Below, piece after piece: positions 17,784 through 26,442 of a stretch of 64,000 bases of DNA. This DNA comes from Gluconacetobacter entanii (GTDB taxonomy: Bacteria > Pseudomonadota > Alphaproteobacteria > Acetobacterales > Acetobacteraceae): the NCBI RefSeq assembly GCF_003206495.1, contig NZ_NKUF01000004.1:62001-126000 (forward strand), given 5' to 3'. The notes below the pieces were generated by a model. The model made no database searches, had not been told where the DNA came from, and saw only the letters and a list, made by a program, of their open reading frames with translations. Every line of letters begins with the position of its first letter. The first letter of the stretch is position 1. A program made the position numbers and the translations under genes.

Positions 17784-19016
17784 TCAGATCGTGTTCATGA
17801 ACGCAAAGGTGGTCGGACTGCCGACGTGGGTGAAGTTCCATGTGAACTGCAGTTCGCCCGTGGCGGCATTCACGCGGAACGACGTGACGGAATCGCTGCG
17901 CTGGTTGGCGCAGAACAGGAACGACCCGCTGGGGTCGAACATCATCGAACGCCCGTAATCCGCATGCATCCAGATCTCATCGACGAGGTTGAGCGTGCCA
18001 TCGTCATTGACGTGGAAGCTTGCCAGTGAATCGCCCAGCCGGTTGGAGACATACAGGTAACGCCCGTTGGGCGAGAGCAGGATCCCCGCCGCCAGGGTGC
18101 TGCCACGGAAATGCGGGGTCACGGTGCTGACGGTCTGCTGCGGTACGATCTCGCCCGTCTGGGCGTTGAAGGCGGCCGCAACCACTTTCGAATCCTGCTC
18201 GCCCAGGATGTAGATCATGTTCCCCTTCTCGTTGAAGGCGAAATGACGCGGGGCGGAGCCGGGGGTCATGGTGATGAACGGCATCTTGGCATTGGGCACC
18301 AGGCGCCCGGTATGCAGGTCCAGCGTCCAGACATACACCCGGTCAAGGCCCGCGTCGCAGGCCAGCACGAAGCGCCCGCTGGGGTCGGAGGCGACCATGT
18401 GCACATGCGACCCGGAATGGTCGCTGATGGCGAAATTGCCCGGCGGGTTGTCACTGGCGCGGTCGGGCATGCGCGGCCCGGTATTCTTGACCACGTCGGT
18501 GGGATCGCCAAGGCTTCCGTCAGGCTTGATCGGAAGGATGCCGACACTGCCGCCCATGTAGTTGGCGACCATCACGTATTTGCCCGAATGATGGATGCTC
18601 AGGTGCGCGGGCACGGCCCCGCCTGAACGCATGACGTTGATCTTGGTCAGTTCGCCACTCTTGCGGTTGACGGAGAATGACGTCACGCAGCCTTCGTGGT
18701 TGTCGTTGAAATCGTCAATCTCGCTCAGGGCGTAAAGGAAGCGCGAATCTGCGGAAATGACGAAGAAGGATGGGCTGGCGATATCGACATAGGTCATCAG
18801 CGCCGACAGGCTGCCATTGTCGGGGTTCATCTCGAAGACCGAAATCCCCTGCCCGTTTCCCGCGCCGCCCGGTGGCCCATGCTGCGTGTAGCCGCCAATG
18901 TAGCAGATGGTCCGTGAACGCTGCGGCAGTTCCGCAAGCGCCCTGCGGGTGACGGCTGGCACCCCTGCCATCGCCAGTCCCGCGATAACGGCACGCCGGG
19001 TAAGATTGGACTTCAT
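17784..19016 (-). CDS. Tat-exported lactonase, seven-bladed beta-propeller (6-phosphogluconolactonase-like)
   Basis: A 410-residue protein of the lactonase (PF10282-like) beta-propeller family. The N-terminus NLTRRAVIAGLAMAG is a twin-arginine signal with likely cleavage near residue 28, so the folded enzyme should be periplasmic. Propeller repeats such as SADSRFLYALSE, SGKYVMVANY, DPSGRFVLACD and SPNGRYLYVSNR recur about every 50 residues. In this family some members hydrolyse 6-phosphogluconolactone in the cytoplasm. A periplasmic copy could act on gluconolactone or another sugar lactone made by membrane dehydrogenases (inference). It stands alone between convergent ubiG and the DUF2147 gene. 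Confidence 0.85.
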   Translation of the reverse strand: MKSNLTRRAVIAGLAMAGVPAVTRRALAELPQRSRTICYIGGYTQHGPPGGAGNGQGISVFEMNPDNGSLSALMTYVDIASPSFFVISADSRFLYALSEIDDFNDNHEGCVTSFSVNRKSGELTKINVMRSGGAVPAHLSIHHSGKYVMVANYMGGSVGILPIKPDGSLGDPTDVVKNTGPRMPDRASDNPPGNFAISDHSGSHVHMVASDPSGRFVLACDAGLDRVYVWTLDLHTGRLVPNAKMPFITMTPGSAPRHFAFNEKGNMIYILGEQDSKVVAAAFNAQTGEIVPQQTVSTVTPHFRGSTLAAGILLSPNGRYLYVSNRLGDSLASFHVNDDGTLNLVDEIWMHADYGRSMMFDPSGSFLFCANQRSDSVTSFRVNAATGELQFTWNFTHVGSPTTFAFMNTI

Positions 19017-19061
19017 CGAATTTCAGCTATCCCAGATATAGGTGTTCCAAATGCCCGCACG

Positions 19062-19601
19062 TCATGGCAGGCGGCATTCCGGCCCGATCCTGCCGGTAAA
19101 GGGGGTCCATGTCTCCGTTTCCCCGAAAAGCGGGACGCCCACGAACCCCCGCAGTTTCAGCGCCCCGTTGGGCGCGATCCAGATCTTGGCGTGATAGACG
19201 CGCCCACTGTCGGGATCAAGGATATGGCCGTTCCAGTGGCCGGTTTCCTCCGGATCGGGCGTGAAGCCGGTCAGCATCCGCAGTCCGCATTCCGAATGGC
19301 CCGCATGGTCCTTTGGGACGTCCTTGGTATAGCTCAGCCCCACAAGGTCACCGCAGACTTCCGTGCCGCACTGCATGATGCGGAACACCCCGTCATGGTC
19401 CTTGGTTTCCCATTCCCCGAGAATGGGCGGTGCCTGCGTCGATGGCGCGGCGTGCGCGGGGGAAAGGATGCCGCCCAGACCCATCCCGATCGCCAGCACC
19501 ATCAGCATCCGTGCAGGGGCGCCTGACATGACGCGCCGCCAGATGCGGCCTGTTGCCGGGTTCTGACCGATCCGTCCGGTCATTCCTGTCGTTCCGCGCA
19601 T
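19062..19601 (-). CDS. Secreted DUF2147 domain protein
   Basis: A 179-residue protein. A hydrophobic segment at about 32-50 (MLMVLAIGMGLGGIL) ending in SPAHA gives a signal peptide. The mature part begins with ILGEWETKDHDGVFRI, the typical start of DUF2147, and continues with CGTEVCGDLVGL and a closing block with GFVGVPLFGETETW. The four conserved-looking cysteines suggest disulfides. The family is periplasmic and of unknown function. The ATG at 19601 has a strong GGGAGGG six bases upstream, so the somewhat long N-region before the hydrophobic segment appears real. It lies upstream of the lactonase gene on the same strand. Confidence 0.85.
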   Translation of the reverse strand: MRGTTGMTGRIGQNPATGRIWRRVMSGAPARMLMVLAIGMGLGGILSPAHAAPSTQAPPILGEWETKDHDGVFRIMQCGTEVCGDLVGLSYTKDVPKDHAGHSECGLRMLTGFTPDPEETGHWNGHILDPDSGRVYHAKIWIAPNGALKLRGFVGVPLFGETETWTPFTGRIGPECRLP

Positions 19602-19668
19602 GGATCCCTCCCCTTGGTCGTGCGCCGCGTAACATGCAATGGATACGAAGCGGGCGTAGTGTTCAGTT

Positions 19669-20181
19669 TCAGCTATCGGCGGGCCTGACCCAGGGGATGG
19701 TCAGCACCTCTACCCCTTCGTCGTCCAGCATCTCACGCTCATCTTCGGTCATGCTGCCGTAAATTCCCGTGGCCTGCTTTTCGCCGCGATGCATTTTCAG
19801 TGCTTCCGCCGCGAACTGTGGTCCAGCATTCACGCAATGCTGTTCAATGACATCGCGCATTTTTTGCAACAGTGCCATCGCCGCATCGGGCACAGGCACC
19901 GTATCGCGCGCCGGCGCAGGCGTGACGGGCGGTGTACTCACTCATCCCGTGCCGGTGGTTCCCGTCGTCCCCATCGCCGCGTCCCCTGTCGCGTCCATGG
20001 GGGCGCCGTCCCCCGCGCCCCGGCGGATGGCGGGCGCCATCAGGGCGCGGGTGATGGTGTGTGCCCCACATTGCGGACATGACAGCAGACCCCTTTCCGC
20101 CTGCTGCTCAAAGCTGACGCTGCTTGGGAACCATCCCTCGAATTCATGCTCCCCTTCGCATCGCAGGCGGTAGAGAATCAT
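19669..20181 (-). pseudogene. DUF1178 family gene split by an in-frame TGA
   Basis: Two frames in the same phase together make one DUF1178 protein. The N-terminal half (20181-19942, 79 residues) has YRLRCEGEHEFEGWF, a SCPQCG zinc pair and ALMAPAIR. The C-terminal half (19941-19669) has VIEQHCVNAGPQFAAEALKMH, GEKQATGIYG and VEVLTIPWV, the usual end of the family. A TGA at 19944-19942 separates them with no shift of frame, in the variable Gly/Thr-rich linker, and a GTG follows at once. Possibilities are a nonsense mutation, a sequencing error, readthrough, or reinitiation at the GTG so that two half-proteins are made. DUF1178 function is unknown. It follows comF and grxC on the same strand, a neighbourhood common in Alphaproteobacteria. 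Confidence 0.82.
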
Positions 20182-20211
20182 GCAGCTTCCCCCTGTTTCG
20201 AAGCGGCGTGC

Positions 20212-20472
20212 TCAGCCCAGGCCGAGCAGCGCGTCAAGTTTGCCCCCACGCTCAAGCGCCATCATGTCGTCGCATCCCCCGATGAACTTCCAGTCCACGA
20301 AAAGCTGGGGCATCGTCATGTGGCCGCCCGAACGGCTGATGGCGGTCTGGCGGGCCTGCGTGCCATGCAGGGCGGTGATTTCCTCGAACGCGACACCCTT
20401 GGACTGCAGCAGCCTGACGGCCCGGACGCAATAGGGGCAACCCGGCTGGGTGTATATCTCGACTTTAGGCAT
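20212..20472 (-). CDS. grxC: Glutaredoxin 3 (GrxC family)
   Basis: An 86-residue thiol-disulfide oxidoreductase of the thioredoxin fold. The active site is CPYC at residues 12-15, the cis-proline motif is TMPQLFVD, and GGCDDMMAL near the C-terminus binds glutathione. It uses glutathione to reduce protein disulfides in the cytoplasm. It lies between comF and the split DUF1178 gene and is probably co-transcribed with them. Confidence 0.95.
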   Translation of the reverse strand: MPKVEIYTQPGCPYCVRAVRLLQSKGVAFEEITALHGTQARQTAISRSGGHMTMPQLFVDWKFIGGCDDMMALERGGKLDALLGLG

Positions 20473-20542
20473 GCGGAACTTTCATCTGCTGGATCAATGT
20501 CGTCTCTGCGGTAACGCTACCCCATAATGCCATGTCCGGGCG

Positions 20543-21361
20543 TCAGTTGGGTAATGAAACCGTATCCGTTACGGATCGGGTGCCGGCGGGTGGACAGACA
20601 CGCGCGGCGGACAGGACATCGACACGGGCGACGCCATGCCCGCGCAACGCCACGGCACAGGCCCCCAGCGTGCTGCCGGTGGTTATGACATCATCGACAA
20701 GGATGACATGCCGTCCCCGCAGGTCCGGACGCCGGTGTGGGCGTACCGTGATCGCGCCGTCCAGCACCGCGCGACGCTGCGCCCCGACCATGTGGCCAAG
20801 AGGGCGGGTGTGGCGTATCCGCATCAATGTGTCTGGCCAGTGAGCAATGCCGCCAAGCCGGGAGAGTTCCCCCGCCAGCAGCGCGGACTGGTTGTAGCGG
20901 CGCGTGAACAGCCGTCGCCGATGCAGCGGCACCGGGACCAGTATGGCGTCGGGGTGCAGCAGGTCGCGACCGGACAGGTACATGTAGCGCGCCAGCAGGG
21001 CCGCATTTTCCGTCCGGTCCCCGTATTTGAGCCCAAGGATCAGGCGGCGTGACCAGTCATCATAAACCAGCGCCGCGCGTCCTGCCTCCCACGGTGGGGG
21101 GGCGTGCAGGCAGTCGTGACAGGTCAGGCTGTCTCCTGCCGCGGCCTCGGATGTGAAGGGGATGCCGCATCTGCGGCATGAGGGGGCTGCAATCAGGTGC
21201 AGGTGCGTGAAACATTCCGCACAGACATGCCCGGCCTGCGCCACTTCTGCACCGCAGGACAGGCAGTGCGGCGGCAGGAGCAGGTCGAGGGCGTGGCGCG
21301 CACCACGGCGCAGGTGCTCCGTAAGGCGGCGGGGTGGGAAAATGCTGGAAAGTCCGGGCAT
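20543..21361 (-). CDS. ComF family protein (double zinc ribbon plus phosphoribosyltransferase)
   Basis: A 272-residue protein. The N-terminal double zinc ribbon has CLSCG, CAECF, CRRCG and CHDC within residues 35-85. The C-terminal half is a phosphoribosyltransferase-type domain with ILVPVPLHRRR and the PRPP loop VILVDDVITTGST near residue 222. ComF proteins assist DNA uptake in naturally competent bacteria; many others carry them with no proven role. Divergent from the methyltransferase at 21408, with 46 bases between. Confidence 0.93.
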   Translation of the reverse strand: MPGLSSIFPPRRLTEHLRRGARHALDLLLPPHCLSCGAEVAQAGHVCAECFTHLHLIAAPSCRRCGIPFTSEAAAGDSLTCHDCLHAPPPWEAGRAALVYDDWSRRLILGLKYGDRTENAALLARYMYLSGRDLLHPDAILVPVPLHRRRLFTRRYNQSALLAGELSRLGGIAHWPDTLMRIRHTRPLGHMVGAQRRAVLDGAITVRPHRRPDLRGRHVILVDDVITTGSTLGACAVALRGHGVARVDVLSAARVCPPAGTRSVTDTVSLPN

Positions 21362-21407
21362 CGGGGCGGTGCATTCACGTGATGGTGTCCTTGGCAGATG
21401 CTAGCGG

Positions 21408-22283
21408 ATGGCGCACATCACTGTCATGGAGACGCCGATCATTTTTGACCGCCATGCCGTGCGACTGCATCGGGATCGCGCATGCACCACGCTGGGGCGG
21501 ATACAGCCGATCGTGCAGGCGGCCGCGGATCGGCTTCTGGACCGGCTTGACGATACGACCCATCGTTTTTCCCATGCGCTCGATATCGGCGGGCGTGGCG
21601 TGACCGCCCCCATGCTGCGGGCGCGCGGACTCGACGTGGTGGCGACGGACCTGTCCCCTGCCCTGTGTGCGCGTGAAACCGTGCCGTGTGTCTGCATGGA
21701 TGAGGAATGGCTGCCGTTCGGGGCTGCCACATTCGACCTGGTCATCGCCAACCTGTCGCTGCACTGGGTCAACGACCTGCCCGGAACCCTGGTGCAGATC
21801 CGCAATATCCTGCGGCCCGATGGGCTGTTTCTGGCATGCGTGCCGATCCTGCCGACGCTGGCGCCATTGCGTCAGGCCCTTGCGGGGGCCGAACATGACC
21901 TGCTGGGCGGGGCGTCTGCGCGTGTTTCGCCTTTCCCGGGTCTGCGCGACTGCGCCGCCCTGTTGCAGCGCGCCGGATTCGCCCTGCCCGTGGCCGATTC
22001 GGATGTCATCCCGCTGGCCTATCGCGCGCCGCTGGCGCTGCTGCAGGACCTGCGTGATGCGGGCGAAACCAATGCGCTGGACCAGCGGCATCGCGCCTGT
22101 CCCACCGCCGCCCTGTTTCCTGCGGCACTGGCGAGACTGCCGCGTGATGCGCAGGGGAATGTCGCCATGCCGCTGCATGTCGCGATCATGACAGGCTGGG
22201 CCACCGCCGCGACGCAGCCAAAGCCCCTGAAGCCCGGTCAGTTCACGACGTCGCTGAAAGATGCGCTGGACGCCGGGACGTAG
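21408..22283 (+). CDS. SAM-dependent methyltransferase (BioC/NDUFAF5-like)
   Basis: A 291-residue class I methyltransferase. The first residues TPIIFDRHAVRLHRDRA match the family of NDUFAF5 (complex I assembly) and BioC-like proteins common in Alphaproteobacteria. The SAM site is degenerate: ALDIGGRGVTAPML in place of the usual D-x-G-x-G-x-G, with VVATDLSP as the acidic loop, then FDLVIANLSLHWVNDLP. The mitochondrial relative NDUFAF5 hydroxylates an arginine of complex I rather than methylating, so the activity here is open. An internal ATG at 21426 is an alternative start. Divergent from comF, convergent with moaA. Confidence 0.85.
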   Translation: MAHITVMETPIIFDRHAVRLHRDRACTTLGRIQPIVQAAADRLLDRLDDTTHRFSHALDIGGRGVTAPMLRARGLDVVATDLSPALCARETVPCVCMDEEWLPFGAATFDLVIANLSLHWVNDLPGTLVQIRNILRPDGLFLACVPILPTLAPLRQALAGAEHDLLGGASARVSPFPGLRDCAALLQRAGFALPVADSDVIPLAYRAPLALLQDLRDAGETNALDQRHRACPTAALFPAALARLPRDAQGNVAMPLHVAIMTGWATAATQPKPLKPGQFTTSLKDALDAGT

Positions 22284-22296
22284 AATCTGCCGGGAT

Positions 22297-23313
22297 TTAG
22301 CCGCCGGTGACGCTCATGTGGCGGGAAATGCGCGCCGGGTCGTCGGCGGCGCGATCCAGCATGAAATCATGCCCCCTGGGCTTGCGTCCGATGGCCTCCT
22401 GCACGAGGCGCAGGAGTCCTGCCTCGTCCATTCCCGCACGCAGCGGCCCACGCAGGTCGCTTGCCCCCTCATGACCCAGGCAGGAATAAAGCTGTCCGGT
22501 GCAGGACAGGCGCACGCGGTTGCAGCTTTCGCAGAAATTATGACTCATCGGGGTGATGAAGCCGATTTTCTGCCCGGTCTCGGCCACACGCATGTAACGT
22601 GCTGGCCCCCCGGTGCGATAGGTCAGCGGTTCCAGCGTCCAGCGGCGCGCAAGGTCGGCGCGCACCCGGTCCAGCGGAATATAGCGGTTGAGCCGGTCAT
22701 CCCCGGTTTCGCCCATGGGCATCGTCTCGATCAGGCACAGATCCGCGCCGATCTGCCCGCACCATGCCACCATGTCGTCGAATTCATCGTCATTCAGGCC
22801 CGCCATGGCCACGGCATTGATCCGGATTTTCAACCCGGCTTCGCGCGCCGCACGGACGCCATCGAGCGTCTTGTGCAGGTTGCCCCGCCGCGTGATGGCC
22901 GCAAAGCGCGCAGGATCAAGCGAATCCATGCTGACATTGACCCGCCTGACCCCTGCGGCATGGAGCGGAGCGGCAAATTCGCCCAGTCGGGAGCCATTGG
23001 TCGTCAGCGTCAGTTCATCAAGGCGCGGCCCGTCATCGGGGCGTCGCAGCCATTCCCCCATCGCCGAAAAAAACGACATGACATCACGCCGGACCAGCGG
23101 TTCGCCGCCGGTTACACGGATACGCCGGACGCCACTGTGGATGAATGCGCCACAGATACGTTCCAGTTCCGCATAGGACAGGATTTCAGGTTTGGGGAGG
23201 AAGGTCATGTCCTCCGCCATGCAGTACAGGCAGCGCATGTCACAGCGGTCCGTGACCGACACGCGCAGATAAGTTACCGCCCGGCCAAACGAATCAAGGA
23301 AAGGGCGCGTCAT
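22297..23313 (-). CDS. moaA: GTP 3',8-cyclase MoaA
   Basis: Radical SAM enzyme that starts molybdenum cofactor synthesis by converting GTP to 3',8-cyclo-GTP. The 338 residues contain the radical SAM triad Cys24, Cys28 and Cys31 (CDMRCLYC), TGGEP for SAM binding, and a second [4Fe-4S] cluster in the C-terminal CESCNRVRLSC. The protein ends in Gly-Gly, the conserved tail needed for activity. The ATG at 23313 with GGAA upstream is preferred; a TTG at 23325 is the alternative. A DUF3553 gene precedes it directly. Confidence 0.96.
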   Translation of the reverse strand: MTRPFLDSFGRAVTYLRVSVTDRCDMRCLYCMAEDMTFLPKPEILSYAELERICGAFIHSGVRRIRVTGGEPLVRRDVMSFFSAMGEWLRRPDDGPRLDELTLTTNGSRLGEFAAPLHAAGVRRVNVSMDSLDPARFAAITRRGNLHKTLDGVRAAREAGLKIRINAVAMAGLNDDEFDDMVAWCGQIGADLCLIETMPMGETGDDRLNRYIPLDRVRADLARRWTLEPLTYRTGGPARYMRVAETGQKIGFITPMSHNFCESCNRVRLSCTGQLYSCLGHEGASDLRGPLRAGMDEAGLLRLVQEAIGRKPRGHDFMLDRAADDPARISRHMSVTGG

Positions 23314-23325
23314 CAGGCGTTCCAA

Positions 23326-23511
23326 TCAGTCCACCACCGTCAACTGTATGACCATTGCGTCAATGGCGACCTTTCCCGCGTGGGGAAACATCACCACCAC
23401 CCGCCGTCCCGTGGCGGACTGCACCTGTCCCATGCCCCATTCCGGGTGGTCCGGATGCATTACATGCTGTCCGGGAGTCAAAAAAGAGTGAAAAGGCAGC
23501 GATGCCGTCAT
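23326..23511 (-). CDS. DUF3553 domain small protein
   Basis: A 61-residue protein with the DUF3553 pattern: a FLTPGQHVMHPDHPEWGMGQVQ segment followed by GRRVVVMFPHAGKVAI. The fold is probably a small beta-barrel like those of CarD or KOW-type proteins, but the role is unknown. It lies 12 bases upstream of moaA and is probably co-transcribed. Confidence 0.8.
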   Translation of the reverse strand: MTASLPFHSFLTPGQHVMHPDHPEWGMGQVQSATGRRVVVMFPHAGKVAIDAMVIQLTVVD

Positions 23512-23647
23512 GAAGCATAAACCCGGGAGAGAGGCACGATATCATATGGGACCGATTTGGGCCTTTTAAACCTGTTGACGGCAGGTTCAATGAAAAACGG
23601 CCCGCCCCTGTGCCGGGACATTCATGCCGGGGCGACAGAAATCCTGT

Positions 23648-25057
23648 TCAGTGACGGGTGGCCGCGCCGGAAAAATCGGGGGATTCTACGCCTGATTCGT
23701 GCAGTTGCGCCGCCAGTTCGGCCTGCAGCCGTGCAAGCCCGGATTCGGTCGTGCTTTCCGCACGGGCCACCAGCATGGCCTGTGTGTTGGACGCACGCAG
23801 CAGCCACCATCCATCAGGGGTGCTGACACGGACACCATCAATCCGGGACATTTTCGCCCCCTGCGCGCGCAGGCGATCCGCGACCTCGTCTATGACGGCG
23901 AATTTGCGCGTGTCTGGACAATCAAACCGCAGTTCAGGCGTATTGACCATGACCGGAAGCGCCTGACGCACATCCGACAGCGGCCCCGGCAGGCGCGCCA
24001 CAATCCCCAGCAGCCGTACGGCGGCGTACAGCGCATCGTCAAATCCGTACCATCTGTCGGCAAAAAAGATATGTCCCGACATTTCCCCCGCCAGAAGTGC
24101 GCCGGTTTCCGCCATCTTGGATTTTATCAGGGAATGGCCCGCCCCCCACATGACAGGCGTGCCGCCCGCCTGGTCCACCGCATCGAACAGGGCCTGACTT
24201 GCCTTGACGTCCGCGATGACCGTGGCGCCCGCATGGTCACGCAGCACATCACGCGCCAGCACCAGCAGAAGCTGGTCCGCCCACAGGATCTGTCCGGTAT
24301 TGTCCACGACCCCGATACGATCGGCATCGCCATCAAAGGCAAGCCCGATATCGGCGTGCTGGCTGCGTACCGTGGCGATCAACTGTTCAAGGTTCGCCGG
24401 GATTGTCGGGTCCGGATGATGGGCGGGGAAATGCCCGTCGATTTCACCGTTCAGAATGGTATGCCGTCCCGGCAGCCCCTTTACGAGGCGCGCCAGCACC
24501 CTGCCCGCCGCGCTGTGCCCGTTATCCCACACGACATGCAGCGACCGCGTCCCGCCGTCCCAGTCGCGAAGCAGGCGTGCGACATACTGCTCCGTCATGT
24601 CGATGTCACGGACGCTGCCCGTGGTTTCGGGCACCACGTCACCAGTGGCGCAGAGATGGCCAAGTTCGCGGATCTGCCCGCCAAAGAATGGCTTGCTGCC
24701 CAGCATCATCTTGAAGCCATTATGGTCGGGTGGGTTATGGCTGCCGGTCACCATGACCGCACCGTCAGCCCCAAGTTCCACCGATGCGTAATACAGAAGC
24801 GGCGTGGGACCGCACCCCACCCGGGTTACGGCCATGCCCGACGCCATGGCCCCCTGCACCAGTTCGGCTTCCAGCCCCGGTGAGGAGAGGCGGCCGTCAT
24901 GCCCGACCACGACAGTCGTGCCGCCCGTGCGGGCGATCACGCTGCCAAAGGCACGACCGATGGCATAGGCGTCCTGTGCCGTCAGGGTCTTCCCGACAAT
25001 CCCGCGGATGTCATATTCACGCAGGCTTGTCGGGTCGAAGCGATGACGAAAGGACAC
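23648..25057 (-). CDS. Phosphomannomutase/phosphoglucomutase
   Basis: A 469-residue alpha-D-phosphohexomutase that interconverts hexose 6- and 1-phosphates. The phosphoserine loop is TGSHNPPDHNG (Ser106), the metal loop is DGDADRIG (about 250), the sugar-binding loop is GEMSGH, and the phosphate-binding loop is RASNTQ near the C-terminus. The overall match is to the PMM/PGM (AlgC-like) subgroup. It begins five bases after the galU stop, so galU and this gene form an operon: glucose-6-phosphate to glucose-1-phosphate to UDP-glucose. Mannose-1-phosphate for GDP-sugars is another possible output. Confidence 0.93.
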   Translation of the reverse strand: MSFRHRFDPTSLREYDIRGIVGKTLTAQDAYAIGRAFGSVIARTGGTTVVVGHDGRLSSPGLEAELVQGAMASGMAVTRVGCGPTPLLYYASVELGADGAVMVTGSHNPPDHNGFKMMLGSKPFFGGQIRELGHLCATGDVVPETTGSVRDIDMTEQYVARLLRDWDGGTRSLHVVWDNGHSAAGRVLARLVKGLPGRHTILNGEIDGHFPAHHPDPTIPANLEQLIATVRSQHADIGLAFDGDADRIGVVDNTGQILWADQLLLVLARDVLRDHAGATVIADVKASQALFDAVDQAGGTPVMWGAGHSLIKSKMAETGALLAGEMSGHIFFADRWYGFDDALYAAVRLLGIVARLPGPLSDVRQALPVMVNTPELRFDCPDTRKFAVIDEVADRLRAQGAKMSRIDGVRVSTPDGWWLLRASNTQAMLVARAESTTESGLARLQAELAAQLHESGVESPDFSGAATRH

Positions 25058-25062
25058 CGGCC

Positions 25063-25938
25063 TTATTTTTCCTGATAGGACTTCAGGAACTCACGCACCT
25101 CATCGGCAAGGTCTTCGCGTGCGAGGGAGAAGGCAATCTGCGCCTCGAGGAAGCCGATCTTGTTGCCGCAGTCAAAGCGGCGGCCTTCGTAGCGGAAACC
25201 ATGGAACGGCACGTGGCCGATCATCTTCGCCATCGCATCGGTCAACTGCACTTCACCGCCCGCGCCCTTTTCAAGCTTGGCAAGGTGGGGCAGCACATCG
25301 GCGGTCAGGATATAGCGACCGATGACCGACAGGTTGGACGGTGCTTCCGCGGGCTTCGGCTTTTCCACCAGGCCCTTGACCTCGACAAGCTTGCCGTCGT
25401 CGTGGCCGACATCCAGCACGCCGTACTGGTCGGTCTTTTCGCGCGGGACCTCGGTCACCGCCAGCACGTTGCCGCCCGTGCGGTTATAGACCTCGACCAT
25501 CTGCTTCAGGCAGGAGGTCTTGCTCTGCACCACGTCGTCAGGCAGCAGGATGGCGAACGGGTCGTTGCCGATGAAGCTGCGGGCGCACCAGATGGCATGG
25601 CCCAGGCCAAGCGGTTCCTGCTGGCGGACGGAAATCATCGAACCCGGCGTGACACGGGTCGGTTCCAGCGCCTTCAGCGCGGAGGTCTTCTTGCGCTCCT
25701 TCAGCGTGGCTTCAAGCTCAAATGCGATATCGAAATAATCAATCAGCGAGTCCTTGCCGCGGCTCGACACCAGGCAGAATTCCTCGATCCCGGCCTCACG
25801 GGCTTCGTCAATCGCGTACTGGATCAGCGGCCTGTCGACAACCGGCAGCATTTCCTTGGGCACCGATTTCGTTGCGGGCAAGAAACGGGTTCCCATTCCG
25901 GCAACAGGAAGAACGGCTTTTTTCAAGGGCTTGATCAC
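25063..25938 (-). CDS. galU: UTP-glucose-1-phosphate uridylyltransferase
   Basis: Makes UDP-glucose from glucose-1-phosphate and UTP. The 291 residues contain the nucleotide-binding start KKAVLPVAGMGTRFLPATKSVPKEML, QQEPLGLGHA, LLPDD and ITEVP-like blocks typical of GalU. A GTG at 25938 is preceded by AAGGTGG at five bases and gives the family N-terminus IKPLKKAV, so it is preferred to the GTG at 25947. It heads an operon with the phosphohexomutase. UDP-glucose is the direct substrate of cellulose synthase, so this locus may limit exopolysaccharide supply (inference). Confidence 0.95.
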   Translation of the reverse strand: MIKPLKKAVLPVAGMGTRFLPATKSVPKEMLPVVDRPLIQYAIDEAREAGIEEFCLVSSRGKDSLIDYFDIAFELEATLKERKKTSALKALEPTRVTPGSMISVRQQEPLGLGHAIWCARSFIGNDPFAILLPDDVVQSKTSCLKQMVEVYNRTGGNVLAVTEVPREKTDQYGVLDVGHDDGKLVEVKGLVEKPKPAEAPSNLSVIGRYILTADVLPHLAKLEKGAGGEVQLTDAMAKMIGHVPFHGFRYEGRRFDCGNKIGFLEAQIAFSLAREDLADEVREFLKSYQEK

Positions 25939-26356
25939 AAAATCCACCTTATCTTACAAATAACCTCGGACTTCCCTTTCCCTGCCCTCCTGAATTCCAG
26001 GACAATCGGCAATATCTGGACCTTGGGAAAGTCGCGTTGACTGCATCTTTAGGGCGCAGTGTCACGCAACAACATGACCTAAATCAACTGTTTTGGTCTG
26101 GAATGCATTCATTAGGGGGCCTGATACGCTTTGTAATGCATTCACCCCGGTTTTCCATACCTGTCATGTCACCTGTGCCGGACTGGCATGACATGCCGAC
26201 ATATTGAAGCGGCGGCGGCAAGGTCTTTCGGCATAAAGATGTATAATTGTGCCGATTTTATGGCAACCCGTTCCGGACAGCACGAATCAACAGGCGGTGA
26301 TGATCCGTTCACCGCCCTGCCGGGACTCTTTATTGGGATAATTTTCTGGAAATGTA
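25939..26356. other. Intergenic region upstream of galU, no gene seen
   Basis: About 420 bases between the galU start and the tRNA 3' end. No convincing coding frame is present. It must contain the galU promoter on the minus strand. The clearest feature is the pair of AATGCATTCA repeats listed separately. It is more AT-rich than its surroundings. Confidence 0.6.
26102..26144. repeat. Two direct copies of AATGCATTCA, 33 bases apart
   Basis: AATGCATTCA occurs at 26102-26111 and again at 26135-26144. The core AATGCATT is palindromic, and a 33-base spacing is about three helical turns, so both would face the same side of the DNA. They lie some 165-205 bases upstream of galU. Operator function is a guess from arrangement only. 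Confidence 0.4.
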
Positions 26357-26442
26357 TGGTGCGGCCAAGAAGACTCGAACTTCCACGGGGTTTCCCCCAC
26401 AAGCACCTCAAGCTTGCGCGTCTACCATTCCGCCATGGCCGC
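26357..26442 (-). tRNA. tRNA-Leu (anticodon GAG)
   Basis: The minus strand folds as an 86-nt class II tRNA. The acceptor stem pairs GCGGCC (26437-26442) with GGCCGC near the 3' end, followed by discriminator A and an encoded CCA (26357-26359). The anticodon stem CAAGC/GCTTG holds the loop TTGAGGT, giving anticodon GAG. A long variable arm (GGGGGAAACCCC-like) and the TTCGAGT T-loop are typical of leucine tRNA. It is divergent from lipB. Confidence 0.95.
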
